In this document: in pieces, positions 34,854-47,386 of the stretch
How positions within the stretch are numbered: the stretch's first letter is position 1
Layout of the letters: every line of letters starts with the position of its first letter
Source: Gossypium raimondii
Lineage: Eukaryota > Streptophyta > Magnoliopsida > Malvales > Malvaceae
NCBI RefSeq assembly: GCF_025698545.1
Contig: NC_068570.1
Coordinates: forward strand, 59,105,924-59,169,923
Reading direction: 5' to 3'
DNA length: 64,000 bases
Made by a program: the position numbers and the translations under genes
Notes under the pieces: model-generated
Told to the model about the DNA's origin: nothing
The model's database searches: none
What the model saw: the letters and a program-made list of their open reading frames with translations, nothing else

Positions 34854-36110
34854 TATTATGATTATTTAATTTTTACTTGCATGCATAATATTCAATTTAT
34901 TATATAATATGGAAACAAAGGCAATAGACAAAAGAATTCTTGTCATAGATATAAATGTTTATTTTTTTTTATAAAACGTGTTTTTTTAAATATATATATA
35001 TATATTTATAAATATCAATGAACAATTATTAGCACCCAAAGGTCAAATGTTAACAAATTAAAAAAAATCTCATTACGTCGACAATAAATTATTTTAATTT
35101 AAAAGTAGAAAGAAAAATAAATTAGCAAAGCCATGTGTTAAATTAAAAATAATTAATGAATTAAATATTCAAATGTAATTATTTAATTACTTTTAAGTTC
35201 AAACTATTGAAGAAAAACAACAAAAGGTTTATGATTAAAATTAATAAATGTTTGATTTTTTATTAAATAAAATAATTAGCAATTAATGAAGCTTTGCCAA
35301 TAAAAGTCTCAGTGTCAAGTCTCATTTATGGGTCCCATTGAATTTGTCATCTTTTAGTGATATTTTTTTTTGCGAAAAAATATGATAAAAGCTTTCAATG
35401 AAGTAAATGTTAAATATATTATATTTTTTAAAAATTAATTAATTAAAATAATTAAAATAATGGTAAATTATCAAAATAGTCACTTTTATTTACTCCAGAT
35501 TATATTTTAGTCACTCACGTTATCGCGTTGTAACATTTTAGTCGCTTAGTCGTTAATTGTCGTTAACAGTGTAACGGTAAATTGGTGTGGCACGTTAAAT
35601 CATCATTTCAAACAAAAAAATTCTGATTTTCTAGTCGAGTTAAAGTTTATAATCGAGTTAGGTTCTTTTGAAATAGAGTTTTGGGACGAATCAAGGTGGT
35701 TTGATTTTTTTAATTAATCGGTACCTTGAAATAATTATCAAAATGTCTTTTTATATATAGTGTAAATAAATATGATAATAAAATTTAATAATATTATTAA
35801 AAATGATATAAAAGAAAAAGAAAAATGATTATTTTGTTTTGATAAAAAAACATTTAAAAAAAATTATGACATATTGGATTCAGTCAGGGTGTAGCTTTAA
35901 TTTCTCGAGTCAAATTCAAAATAGAAAAATTAATATTTAATTTTAAATCGAAACCAAATTATATTAAAGATATATCATATCGGAGTCATGGCTGACAAAA
36001 AGTTGTCTCACCCTACATTATTGTCATCTCTATTTCAAACTTCACTCGGTAAGAGAAAATGGGAACAAATGGAGAAAGGGTTATTTTTTTTATTTTTTAT
36101 TTTTTTTAAT

Positions 36111-36257
36111 AATTTTATTATAAGTTCGGATCATATCTGCTCTTTTTAACACAATATCTAAAACTACTCATAACCCGTCCCCAACCCTTAAATAGGAGGA
36201 TAATGCGTTTTAGCGCACTGACAACAATACCCATGTCAATCGAGTTAAGACTCAATC
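36111..36257 (-). repeat. tRNA-like SINE, copy 4, with an internal deletion
   Basis: Reverse-strand copy. It carries both the head (TGAGTCTTAACTCGATTGAC) and the tail (TATGAGTAGTTTTAGATATT), but about 20 bp around the B box are missing between TGTTGTC and AGTGCGC. It lies 250 bp from copy 5, in opposite orientation. Confidence 0.6.
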
Positions 36258-36507
36258 AATTTTACTTTGTATTTTAAAAACTTGAAGAAATGACAAACAA
36301 ATGATATTTTTTTGTTCTGTAAGTCTAAAAAGGCTTACAAGCTAACGCAAACATGTCAAAGTATTTTGTTTATAATAAGAATTAATGGAAGAAATTTTCT
36401 AAGTTCAAACTGACATAGAACTTTGATATGACACATAAATGTCATTGAAAGATATTAAATTTATTTTGATGCAGTTATATAGATATAATTAGTTGCCTTA
36501 TTTATGT

Positions 36508-36650
36508 CGATTGAGTCTTAGTTTAATTAGTATTGGTATTGTTGTTAGTGTAGGAGGACGTGGGTTCAAGTGCGTCGAAGCGTAGTGTTTTCTTATTTAA
36601 GAGTTAGGGAGGAGTTATGGGTAGTTCTACACGTTGTATTAAAAAGAGCA
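36508..36650 (+). repeat. tRNA-like SINE, copy 5, abutting plastid DNA
   Basis: Reads GATTGAGTCTTAGTTTAATT, ACGTGGGTTCAAGTGCG, then TTATGGGTAGTTCTACACGT and ATTAAAAAGAGCAGA, after which ycf2-like sequence begins at once. Confidence 0.65.
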
Positions 36651-36985
36651 GAAAAATTAGACTCTTGTTTCCTGGATTCGAAAGAGAGTACTTGGGTTCT
36701 CCCAATAACTAAAAAGTGTATCATACCTGAATCTAACCGGGGTTCGGAGTGGTGGAGGAACTGGATCGGAAAAAAGAGGGATTCTAATTGTAAGATATCT
36801 AATGAAACTGTCGCTGGAATTGAGATCTCATTCAAAGAGAAAGATATCAAATATCTGGAGTTTCTTTTTGTATATTATATGGATGATTCGGTCCGCAAGG
36901 ACCATGATTGGGAATTGTTTGATCGTCTTTCTCCGAGTAAGAGGCGAAGCAAAATCAACTTGAACTCGGGACATACATATCAATC
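36645..36985 (+). pseudogene. ycf2: Nuclear plastid DNA insertion: fragment of ycf2
   Basis: The frame reads [71 protein letters not shown] and [17 protein letters not shown], which is unmistakably the N-terminal part of plastid Ycf2. About 110 residues remain open without a stop. Similarity fades after NLNSG. It is a nuclear copy of plastid DNA (NUPT). The open frame 36570-37007 starts inside the SINE and runs through ycf2, so its 145-residue product is a chance fusion, not a gene. Confidence 0.9.
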
Positions 36986-37224
36986 CATCGTTAATTATGC
37001 CATGTAAGATTTGCATTGAGAAAAGTGAGTTTACATTTTAACCAATTCAATCGGCTTTAACACTAAATGAGAGAAATTGGTTTCCAGAAGAAAAAAAAAC
37101 GTATTTGGTAACCGATTAAACGACCACAATCTCTTCATTTTTGTCTTTTAATCATAACCGTTGATTTAAAAAGGATCTCACAATATCCCACTATAATAAT
37201 ATCTCACCTTATAGGTTACCATAA

Positions 37225-37560
37225 TTTTTACAATAAAAGTACTATGGAGACCCTTATACTAGAAATCAGATTGCATTTTGCACTATTTACTCAAAAAAAT
37301 AGACAAATTAGTCCATGTACACTAGATCAAAGAGCAAGCTGATTATTTTCTGTTAAAGATTCCATCTATTTCTACTATTAAAAACTAGCATCACAGACGA
37401 AATAATCAGACAGTTAAACGTTACGTGCCCTGTGTACCTTATACTAAAATTTTTAACAAAACGACTAATTTACTTTTTGATCTAATATATAGGAATTAAT
37501 TTATTAATTTTTTAAATAGAAAGAGTAAATTGTAATCTAACTCTTAAAATCACGATCTCA
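37225..37560. mobile_element. MITE-like element (AAAAGTACTATGGAG family)
   Basis: Left end AAAAGTACTATGGAGACCCT then AGATTGCATTTTGC; the inner right arm carries TAAATTGTAATCTAACTC. A complete relative sits at 58071-58441; a truncated relative is at 51214-51440. Confidence 0.55.
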
Positions 37561-39169
37561 CGTCAATACCATTATTACTTGACACTAATTCCAAAAAAAC
37601 ATTTTCTTCATGCCAAAAGATCTTAGAATGGACCGACCAACCAAAACACAAGGTTTGAAATCTTGACTTTGTATAATTATATTTCTTGTGCCGTCTTTGT
37701 TTGACCATATATATTAATTTTTAGTAAATTAATGAACCCAACCATAATTTTTATGTGACGTCAAACCTTTTGTCTAGATTGAATAATTCACATATTTTTA
37801 TCAATTTTTTTTTGGAACCAAACATATTTTTATTATGTTTGTGTATTTTATATATTTATAAATTACTTGTTTTCAAAGTGAATAAGTGTCGGAATTGAAT
37901 TATAAATTTTTAAAAAGTTAAAATATAATTTTATCACGTATTATGATTTCATTATTTTAGAAATGGACTAAACATGGGTCGGCCCAACCCGGAGGCTTGT
38001 TTGAAAAGCAGGGGTTTGAACAAAAATATAGATCTAAAAAATGAGCTTGAACAAAAATATAAAACCCGTTTTCTGAACGGGCTGGGCCTCAGATTAACTT
38101 CTTTTAACTCAATCTCAACCCAAAAAAAAAACCGTTGTTACACTTGTTTTATTATTAATTTTGCTACTATTTTGGAGGTATTTAATTGTTAAGTTACACT
38201 TATCTTAGTTATTTAATTTAATTTTTTTCATTTGTTAGGAAATATTTATTTTAATGTTTTTAGTGTATTTGATGTATTATATTTTTAGTTTTTTTACATG
38301 AAAAATTTTAATACGGGCGGGCCAAGTCAGGTTTGGACAAAATTTTAGACCCATTTTTTGGGTCGAGCCCAAAAAACAAACCTAAAACTTTTACTTAGCC
38401 CGACTCAGCCATGAACAACTCTATTTGGAGGCTGAAGTGTATTTTTATTATATATAAATTTATAATTTAATGATTTTTAAGGGGCTAAAATGCAATTTTA
38501 CATTTTGGATACCCCTCTTTGCATTTGCCCCTGCTAATTTCTGATTTTACACGTTAAAGTTTTTAATTAGTTTTGTAAAATATAGTATTCATAATTACTG
38601 TAATTAGAGTAAAATAATATTACTTAATCGAATTGTTAAATATAATTAAAATTTATTAAGTTTTTGAATTTTTTTAATATTATAATAAAAATTGAAATAA
38701 AAAATAAAATTATTTTTAACATTTTAGAAAGAATTGTTCAAAAATTTGATTAAGAGGGGCTTTTCCATAAATCCCACCTTCAAATAAACTCAAGTCTAAG
38801 TTTTGTGAACCAGTTTAAGCCCAAATTTTGATTTGGAAAAAGTTTAGAAATTGAGGTGAAGTACTCTTGTAGTTTTCGATGTTTTTTAAGTAAAGTTTCG
38901 ATTTTAATTATTGTAAATAAAAATAAATTTAGAGAGCTTTCTTCTCGTTTGAGGTTTGAAATGGCTCGACTGTTAAAAAAAGTCTTAAACTTTTCGATTT
39001 AGAGTACCAAGTTAAGATGTCAAATTCAAATAAAAAATGAATATTTAAGCTTTTTTATGTTAGGCATGATACTAATTAATGGATCAAATTTTAACGAACA
39101 AACTCGGAAATGAACTCAAAAATTTGTTCGTGTTCATAAAGATAAGCTCACTTTCTCTTTGCTCTATTA

Positions 39170-39395
39170 TCAATGGGGTATTCCCCAACTCAACTCAAGA
39201 TCACCCTCTACATGGGAATTATAAGTCTATATTTTACCTTAAATTCCCTATTTTGCCTTATAAGTCACCTTTCGACTACTTTAGTGCCCCTGCTTAAGTT
39301 ACAAACTTGAGCTACCAAGTTTGGCAATTAACATGGTATAATCTGACAATTTAAACTACATACCGTTTGGGTTTTCTTAGTGATGTGGGATGCGA
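39170..39395 (+). repeat. Dispersed segment, copy A
   Basis: Shares CCTTAAGTTACAAACTTGAG-like text, GAGCTACCAAGTTTGGCAAT and a CCACTTTCGAC-type leader with the segments at 41735-42320 and 43255-43790. A short scrap of the same text (ACAAACTTGAGCTACCAAGT) is at 39763-39790. Identity unknown. Confidence 0.5.
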
Positions 39396-40989
39396 GTTAG
39401 GCTGCATTTAAAATTTGTTATTAATTTTTATATTTTGTGAAAGCTATAGATTTAGTTTGTAATTTTAGTTTTTGTATTTTTAAATTGGATAATTTTAATT
39501 CTAACCTAAATGGTAACAGTTAAATTCAATTCCTAATATTGTACCATGCATATAATTGTAGATTTAGCCCATATTTCTCAATTAGATCATTCTAAATCTT
39601 TATACTTTTAGAATTTTGAAATTTCAATCTTGTTACAAATAACCGTCTACATTACAGTCAATTAAACAACTATTTTAAAATTGAAAAATATAAAGACAAA
39701 AATGACTAAATTCAAATATAGGGATTAAATTTATAACTTTTGCAAAATACATGTACCAATCCACAAACTTGAGCTACCAAGTTCGGCAATGGGATGCGAT
39801 TTATTAATATTTAATTATAAAAAATTAATAAAATACTAGTTAATATTATATATATTTTTATAAGGAAAATATTTCATATCTTGCTAGTAGAGTTTTTAGA
39901 CTTCACAAGTAGGGTTAGGGAATAGAGGTGTTCATGGGCCGGGTTCGAGTTGGGCCTAAGCATGATATTAACATATTTTATGCTTGCTCAAGCCTAGCCT
40001 GACCCGAAAAATGAGATTAAAATTTTGCTCAAACCAACCCTTATTTACAAAATACTAACCCAAGCTCATTTTAGGTATGCCTATATTATTTTTTTTTATT
40101 TTTTTAAATACTTATATTATATTATATTTTTATATAGTCATCTTAACAATTATTTTAATGTTTACATTAGAGTAGTATTATATATTTAGTGTTGGTTTAA
40201 TTTTTAATATATTTTAAATTACATAATATATAAAAATAACATAACATAAAGTATTATAAACTTTAAAATGGGTCGGACCGAGCTCAAGCCTTGAATGTTC
40301 AAGCCCTACACATATTTTAAACGGGCCTAATTTTTTTGCCCAAGTTCATTTTTCGAACCTAATATTTTTACCCAAACCCTCCCAAATTTCGAGTGGGCCT
40401 TCAAGCCTACACGAGTAGCCCAACCCATTATCAAGTCTATCAGGGGATAACAAGTGTCTCATACAGGTATAATAAAATATTAAATAAATATAAAAAAGGG
40501 GACACATGGCAATTTCTTAAAGCTGCTTGTAGAATAAAAAAACATGTTATCAATGTACCAAATGCTAAATCTTTTTTATAATCAAATTTAGAATTTTTTA
40601 ATTATTTAAATTAAATTGGTGTTGTAAAAAGTTTAGCTCAAAAATTTAATTCAAAAAAGAATAAGAGCCAAATTTATAAAAGACGTACACATGTTGAGTG
40701 CTAAAGTTATCATTATACCTAAATTATACAGTAATCAAACAATCAAATCTAGTTTAATTCTGAACTATATTTTATGAAAGGTAAATTACATTAGTAGTCT
40801 CCAACTATTAGTAAATTTTGTTTTTGGTCACCCAGCTATTCAATTTTGTTTTTTTTTTTGGCCAGTTTTAAAAATTGTCATGGTAGCAACTTTAACCCTC
40901 AACATTTATACATTGTGTCAATTTGGTATTGATTCTAAAAAAGCTAACCCTTAATATTTTCACGTAATTCAGTCTTTTTTTGCAATTTT

Positions 40990-41710
40990 GCTTTTCTTTG
41001 TGGCTATTTCACCTAAAAAGCTAAAAAATAAATTTATCAGTTAAATTTGATTGAAATACATATAAAAAATGGAAACAGCAAAATTCCAAGATGTTCATTT
41101 TCATATGTTCTCATTCTTTTAAAATTAACCCTCAATGTCACAAAGAATAGCAAAACTACAAAAAGAAGATCAAATTACACAATGTGTAAATGTTGAGGTT
41201 AATTTTTTAGAATCAAGACTAAATTGTGACTCTTTCGCCTAGAAAAGCTAACAAAGAAAATTTATTAGCTAATTTTGATTGAAAATATACAAAAATAGAA
41301 ACACCAAAAATTCAAGATATTAGTTTCCATCTTTTCTCATTCTTTTAAAATTAACATACAGATGTCACAAAGAAAAATAAAACTAAAAAATACCAAATTA
41401 AAAATGTGTAAATGTTGAGGATTATTTTTTAGAATTAAGATTGAATTAACATAATTTATAAATATTCAAGGTTAAAGTCACTATTATGCCAATGTTAAAA
41501 GCTACCAATGTTAGGTGGTGATAAACTTACGAAAAAGGGAAAAAATTATCAGCTAAATTTGATTGGAAATATACAAAAAATAGAAACATCCAAGATATTG
41601 TTTTCTTCTTTTCTCATTCTTTTAAAATTAAGACTAAATTGACATAATTTATAAGTATTGAGGATTAAAATTGCTATTATGTCAATTTTAAAAGCTACCC
41701 CTGCTAGATA
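40990..41710. repeat. Three imperfect tandem units
   Basis: The phrase TTATCAGCTAAATTTGATTG (with variants) recurs near 41034, 41262 and 41549, each followed by ATATACAAAAAATAGAAACA and TTTTCTCATTCTTTTAAAAT. Period is about 230-285 bp. Unit ends carry GTAAATGTTGAGG. The array appears to derive from the 26278-26816 element family. Confidence 0.6.
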
Positions 41711-41734
41711 GTGATGGTGGTAAATTTATGAAAA

Positions 41735-42320
41735 AGGAAGTCGTTAGATTACAGAGCTGGGACAATAGAAGGAAGTGTTGCTCTAAGAAGCCAACAATGC
41801 TTCACCCTGTTCCATTTAATTTAGGGGATCATCATGAAGATGCCCTAAGGCTTGCAAACTTGAGCTATGACCTTAAACACTACCTTTTAACTACCTTAAT
41901 GCTCCTATTTAGGTTACAAACTTGAGCTACCAAGTTTGGCAATTAATCATTTCATGATCACACTATTTAAACAACATACCTTTAAGTTTTGACGCTATTT
42001 ATTAATATTTAATATATGATACAAAAAGAAAAGGTGTATTAAATAAATTTTAATAAAATCCTTATCCAAGTCCTACCAAATCGAGCCAGGTGAGTTGTCT
42101 AAACAATATATTTTTTCTCAATTATCTTCTTAGAAAATGTCTTCGAATCCCTTTCGGGTATGAAAACTCTAAAATGCAAGTCTCCAAGTGGTTGTTGAGT
42201 ACAAGAACTTCAATTGGATAAAAATTAGACGAATAAAATTGATGAAGATGAATCAACTTCTGTTTGTTAAATGATGCAAAACTATCATTCTAGTATAAGC
42301 AAGATAAACATAATAGCCAG
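41735..42320 (+). repeat. Duplicated segment, copy B
   Basis: Begins GAAGTCGTTAGATTACAGAG, continues GTTACAAACTTGAGCTACCA and ends ATGAAGATGAATCAACTTCT with AAGATAAACATAATAGC. The same order is found at 43255-43790, about 1.5 kb away, in the same orientation, with small indels. It contains no coding sequence I recognise. Confidence 0.6.
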
Positions 42321-43254
42321 GGGAGAGCAATCGGTTTAATCGGTCAGTTTAGTCGCTTTTTTCGAACCAACTTTAACATGAGAAGACCGATCCAACTGAA
42401 TTTAGTTGAAAATTTTGACCTAACCAAATCGACTTTGATTCGGTCAACTGCAAAAAAAAAAAAAACAAATGGGTAGTTTTGAAAACTATGTAAAAGAAAT
42501 GGCGGTTACGATGGCGAAAGAAAAAGGTAAGGGCAACGAGAGAGAGAGAGGATGATAGCAACTACAAAAAGAAAGAAAAGAGATGGTCAAAGTCAAAATT
42601 TCAAAAAAAAAAATTACTTGCCCACGTGGAACATTAAGAAAATTAGTTGAAAAAAACAAAAAAAAATCCACGTTAGTAATCTGTTAAAATTCAAGCGACA
42701 TATAACGTTCAATGATCAAATTGTTTCATTTTGAAAATAGAATTAAGCCAATAGTTTAGTGACCATTTTTGTACTTTCCCCCTTAAAAAATTAGGACAAA
42801 AACTAAAATGTCAGGTATTTCAACGACTAAAGCTAGGAGAAAAAGACATAAATAAGTATTTGTTCAAATGAAATATACATGTATGTATATTGGCCAAAAA
42901 ATTAATATATACATATATAACTTGGCTCAGAAAATCTTTCTCTCAATTTGGACCCGGCTTGGTAAAAAAATCAGGCTCATAATTTAGGTTGAGCTAAGCC
43001 TAGGCAACGCTAAAGAGTATTGATATCCTACCTAAATCCTACCTGACCCACAAACATGTCTAGGCATGGAGGATGAAGCCAAAAATTTTATTTAGGAGAG
43101 TCAAGATAAAATTCTAAAATTTTAAGGGGTGAAGCTAAAAAAAATTATTCTAAAAAGACTTATATTGTATATTTAATTTTTATGAGGGGCCAAACTTACA
43201 AAATTTTCATTTATTCAAATGATTAAAGGACTTAAAATGAATGATTAATACTTA

Positions 43255-43790
43255 AGAAAAAAGAAGTCGTTAGATTTCAGAACTTGGACAATAGACCGGA
43301 GTGTTGCTTTGAGAAGCCAACAACGCTTCACCCCATCCCATTCAATTTAGGGGATCAATGGATCCCTAAGGTTCTCTCCCGTTAAACTATTATCCCAACA
43401 TGCCTTTAACCCCACCTTTCGACCACCTTAATGCCCCTACTTAGGTTACAAACTTGCGCTACCAAGTTCAACAATTAATCATCTCATTATCACACTATTT
43501 AAATAACATACCTTTTAAATTTTCTTAATGGTGTGGGATGTGATTTATTGATATTTAATACATGATATTAAAGAGAAGGCTAACCCTTAACGACTAAAGA
43601 GACTAAAACATATTAAGTGTGATTTGTTGATATTTAATACATGATATTAAGTGTAAGAACTATAATTGGAGAAAAATTTGACAAATAAATTTGATGAAGA
43701 CGAATCAACTTCTATTTGTTAAAAGATGCCAATCTAAAATAAGCATTATACATATAATAGCAACTACATATTTATCAGGTAAATTCTCCA
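43255..43790 (+). repeat. Duplicated segment, copy C
   Basis: Copy of 41735-42320: GAAGTCGTTAGATTTCAGAA, GGTTACAAACTTGCGCTACC and ATGAAGACGAATCAACTTCT appear in the same order. A local ATTTAATACATGATATTAA word is doubled near 43554 and 43633. It ends next to the TGTAACACCCC-bordered block. Confidence 0.6.
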
Positions 43791-43797
43791 ATTAGCT

Positions 43798-46700
43798 TGT
43801 AACACCCCATACCCGACTCAATTGCTAAGTCTGAGTTACGGGATGTCACATTACGATCAGTTACAATTTAAGTAAACAATTAAAACATATACGAGCTTAT
43901 AAAAGCTTTTTAGAAAACTCGAGGTCGAATAAGGACCAAATTGTAAAATTTTCAAACTATCGGGTTGACAACCTGACTTCGAAGGTTCCTGATCATAATG
44001 CCATTCACTGAGTACTTCTCATGACATTAAGAGCCAATGTCACGACATGACTGGCTATTTTCACAGGGTTCATATGGCACCAATTCATATCACCTGAATT
44101 AAACTATCAAATGCAACATTTCTACCATTTACATTCGTATTTGACACCCATATGCTTAATTCAAAATGGACATTAGTTATACAATATTCTAATTGACCAC
44201 TTTTTTATACAAACCTTACTGAAAACATAAGTACATGCCATTTATCGAAAATATAGAGTGACTATACAAACATTGTTGAGTCGAAAGTTGCGGATTAGAT
44301 GTTGAAATCACTTCTCGAGACTTTGAGATCTACAAATATTTGTGCACGTGAATAAACAAACCGTACGTTGAGTGATAACAATCAGTGGTACTTTCATGAT
44401 TCAAGTCAATAATTCAATGGCATTAGCAATATGAACACATTCAACACATATTCTAGGTTCAACCAATTCATTTACTAATCATGCCAAATATCAAGATGAT
44501 GTACAAATTCATTTAGCCACGTTTATACACATCTAGTCATATATGACAATAACATAACTTATTCATTTCATTCTATCTCATACTATCTATACGCTTCTTT
44601 CTATTTGATCTTTATCAAGTTAATTGATTCATTTCATTTTCATGTCGACCCTTGGGGCTCGTAATTACCAGTTTGCATGATCTTTCACATATTATCTTTA
44701 ATCACATTTCACACATTGACTGATTTTGCCACTGAAGTGCGGACAGCGAGGCGAAGAATCAACACAAAACAATAAAATATAATGAGGTATTTGTAAATGT
44801 GACAGGTCAGTTGTAATATTTATAATATTTAATAAAACACTAGAGTATTCCAAGGATTGAAACCAAATGAGTCAACGATTAAGTGATCCCTAAATATTTA
44901 ACATGCAATTATAGGAGCCTAGCTAACTACTCACTAAGCATTATATTACGACAGGTCGTAATTGAGGTTAATTACGATAATTCGCTAACTAATCACTAAA
45001 GAGGACTAAATTGTAGAATACGTGAAACTATGAAATTAACAAATTTAATAACAAAAAATAGTTGGTTGATTTTTGTGTCATCAATTAACCTTCGAATTAG
45101 GGATCTAAATCACTAATATTCCTAAATTGGCTCGATTTTACCTTTTGGCCTCAATTTTACAAAATTAGACAAATTAGTCCAGTTTATCTCTCGACCTCAC
45201 CAAACTAACTCGAGATGATCGAATTGGTGCCCAATAAGATCTCCTCTCAGTCTCACTTATCTAAAATTTCCCTTAGGGGCGTCAATTTTAAGTTTTGAAT
45301 TCTATTCAATTTAGTCCAAATTTTGCGATTTAGTCTCTAAACCCAAAAATCAACTAACTAACCCAAAAATCAACTAACTAACATTTCCACCAACCAACTA
45401 CTTAGGATTTAGCTACTTATACTCATATCTAAATAGACTAACAACAAATAATCAAGCAAAAATAACATTAACTTAAACTCAAAGTAAAGTAATAAAAACA
45501 CAAGATTTCTAGCAAAAGCTTGGAGAACACGAAAATGGAAGCAAGATAGATGGATAAAAACTCCAAATAACATAACAATCGTTTGAGCCCACATTTGAAG
45601 CAGTTCGTGGTACAAGAATAGCGAAGAACGCTGTTTCAGTTGAAAGCTGGGAACGACAAGAATCCATCTAGTCGGAAACACATGTGCAATTTTGATAAAG
45701 GGATTATTGTTATAAATATCATAGACCGGCTCAGTTTTCAAAATTTTAATTTTTTTCCTATGCAAGAAGACTATTTTCGAAATGAATTTTTTCCAAGACG
45801 ACCTAGTTGTCGAGTCTGAGCTAAGGGATGTGACATTCGTTGTTGGAGCACCTACGATCAATTACAATTCAATTAAACAATTAAACATATTATTAAGGCT
45901 TCATTTGTTTCACTGAAAATGGCTTCCAGAAAATGACATACTTTTCTAGAAAAGCTAATATTTTCATATGTTTAAATGAATATGTGTAAAATATTTTTGT
46001 TGTTTGGCGATTTCCGAAAATATTTAATAAAAGTTTTTTAATGAAACAAACATACATTTAAGATTTATGATAAAGAGTTTAAATGCAATAGTGAATTGAT
46101 TATAAAGTGATGTTAAGGTGAAAATATAGTAAATGATAAATCTTCATGATGTTAAGGATTGAATTGTAAACTTTGTAAAGTTTATAATTGAATAAAAAGA
46201 AGTGATATGCATAAAAATTTGTTATGTGAAATAAGATATTATAATGAATTATTTGATTAAAGTGCTTCTATGGTGAAAAATAAATTACAAGGCAATAGGG
46301 ACTAAATTGAAAATTGTATAAAATTTTAAGTGTGAAACAATTTAATATGTGAATAAGGAAATTATGATAAAATTTTAATAAATGTGTTATGAGATGATGA
46401 AATATGCATAAATTATTGTAAAAGTGAAATTGTGGGAAAATATGAAATTTTTATGATGATAAGGACTAAATTGTTAAAATTGAAAAAATGTGAATGAAAT
46501 AATAGAAGTGAAATACATAGAAATTTAATATGTGAAGCGAGATATTGAGATAAATTATGTGATTAAAGTGTAACAATAAAGAAAATTGATTTAATATGAT
46601 TAATTAGTGAATATTGAACTTTTATGACAAAAAGTGACTCAATTGAAAAGTTATGAAAGTTTATAAGAAAATGTTTGATAAGTGAAGAATGTAGTAGAGA

Positions 46701-47386
46701 ATTTAACATTCCGGTGCTTTGACCCGATGTTCAAGTTGTGTATGGGGGTGTTACAATGAACAAAGCCTTATTAGTTTGGAAAATATTTTACGAGAAAAAT
46801 TTTGGTAAGACATTTTACTAGAATAAGGAGGTAATTTTACATTGACTGGAAAACCTTTTACATTGACGGGAAAGCCTTTTACATTGACCATCCTATTTTA
46901 CATGAAACAAATATCGAAAAAAAGCTGAAAATATGTTTCGTAAAAGCTTTTACCTTGAAACAAACGAAGCCTAAGTTCAAACATCATTACGACATGATTT
47001 ACAATCATAAACGAGCCTTATACGAGCTTACGAAAGCTCTTTAGATAACTTGAGGTCGAATATGGACCAAATTGTAAAATTTTCAAACTATCTGGTTAAC
47101 TCATGATGAGGAGTAGTCAATGATTGGTATCTAACCAGGAACCCCTGAAGTCGCAACGTCAACCTAATAGTTTGAAAATTTTACAATCTGATCCTTATTC
47201 AACCTCGAGTTATTTAAAGAGATTTTGTAAGCTCGTATATGATTGTAAATCATGTTGTAATGATGTTCTAAACTTAATAATGTTTTAATTGTTCAATTGA
47301 GTTGTAACTAATCGTAGTTGCCTTGACAACGAATGTGACATCCCATAGCTCGAACTTGGCAATTGGGTCGGGTATAGGGTGTTACA
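43798..47386. mobile_element. Composite of TGTAACACCCC-bordered repeats
   Basis: The left border TGTAACACCCCATACCCGAC and the right border, inverted, TGTAACACCCTATACCCGAC. Three copies of the terminal region are present: 43798-44030 (plus), 45800-47106 (plus, 5' end truncated, interrupted by the 45897-46971 insertion) and 47107-47386 (minus). Shared landmarks are GGATGTCACATT, CAATTAAAACAT, ATACGAGCTTA and TTGTAAAATTTTCAAACTAT. About 240 bp of the last two face each other, forming a large inverted repeat. No transposase or pol domain and no matching target duplication was seen, so superfamily (LTR remnant or Mutator-like) is undecided. Confidence 0.6.
45897..46971. mobile_element. Harbinger/Tourist-like element, 1075 bp, TAA target duplication
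   Basis: Left end GGCTTCATTTGTTTCACTGA, right end inverted GGCTTCGTTTGTTTCAAGGT. Flanked by TAA at 45894-45896 and 46972-46974, the 3-bp target typical of PIF/Harbinger. Near the right end the word CCTTTTACATTGAC recurs three times in about 60 bp (46832-46890). The interior has tandem-like AT-rich text and, at about 46745-46755, another GGGTGTTACA border, so it may contain a further nested fragment. It has no transposase ORF. Confidence 0.72.

Larger units (their letters stand above)
30500..36500. other. Repeat-rich intergenic block upstream of the NAC gene, no gene
   Basis: Recognisable pieces: a GTACTAAAGTT..TTGCATTTTG family copy near 30660-30950; SINE copies at 31287-31455, 34765-34853 and 36111-36257; an inverted-repeat element at 31752-32268; a GACAAGTTTT-type palindromic unit at 32285-32480; related pieces at 32800-33070 and 33470-33725 (the family also inside RABF2 intron 1); a second SINE type at 34403-34520; and a truncated GAGGTGCTCATGGGC element at 34574-34745. 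No protein-coding exon was found. Confidence 0.5.

Noticed and set aside
36570-37007. 145-residue ORF as a genuine nuclear gene
   Set aside because: The first part is SINE and the rest is ycf2; no promoter or introns are evident.
45409-45861. 150-residue minus-strand ORF
   Set aside because: Lies in repeat DNA, hydrophobic low-information text with no motif; probably chance.
43798-47386. Single Mutator-like element with 9-bp target duplication
   Set aside because: The flanks (AATTAGCT on the left, TTTAGATT on the right) do not match convincingly, and the two borders may come from different insertions.
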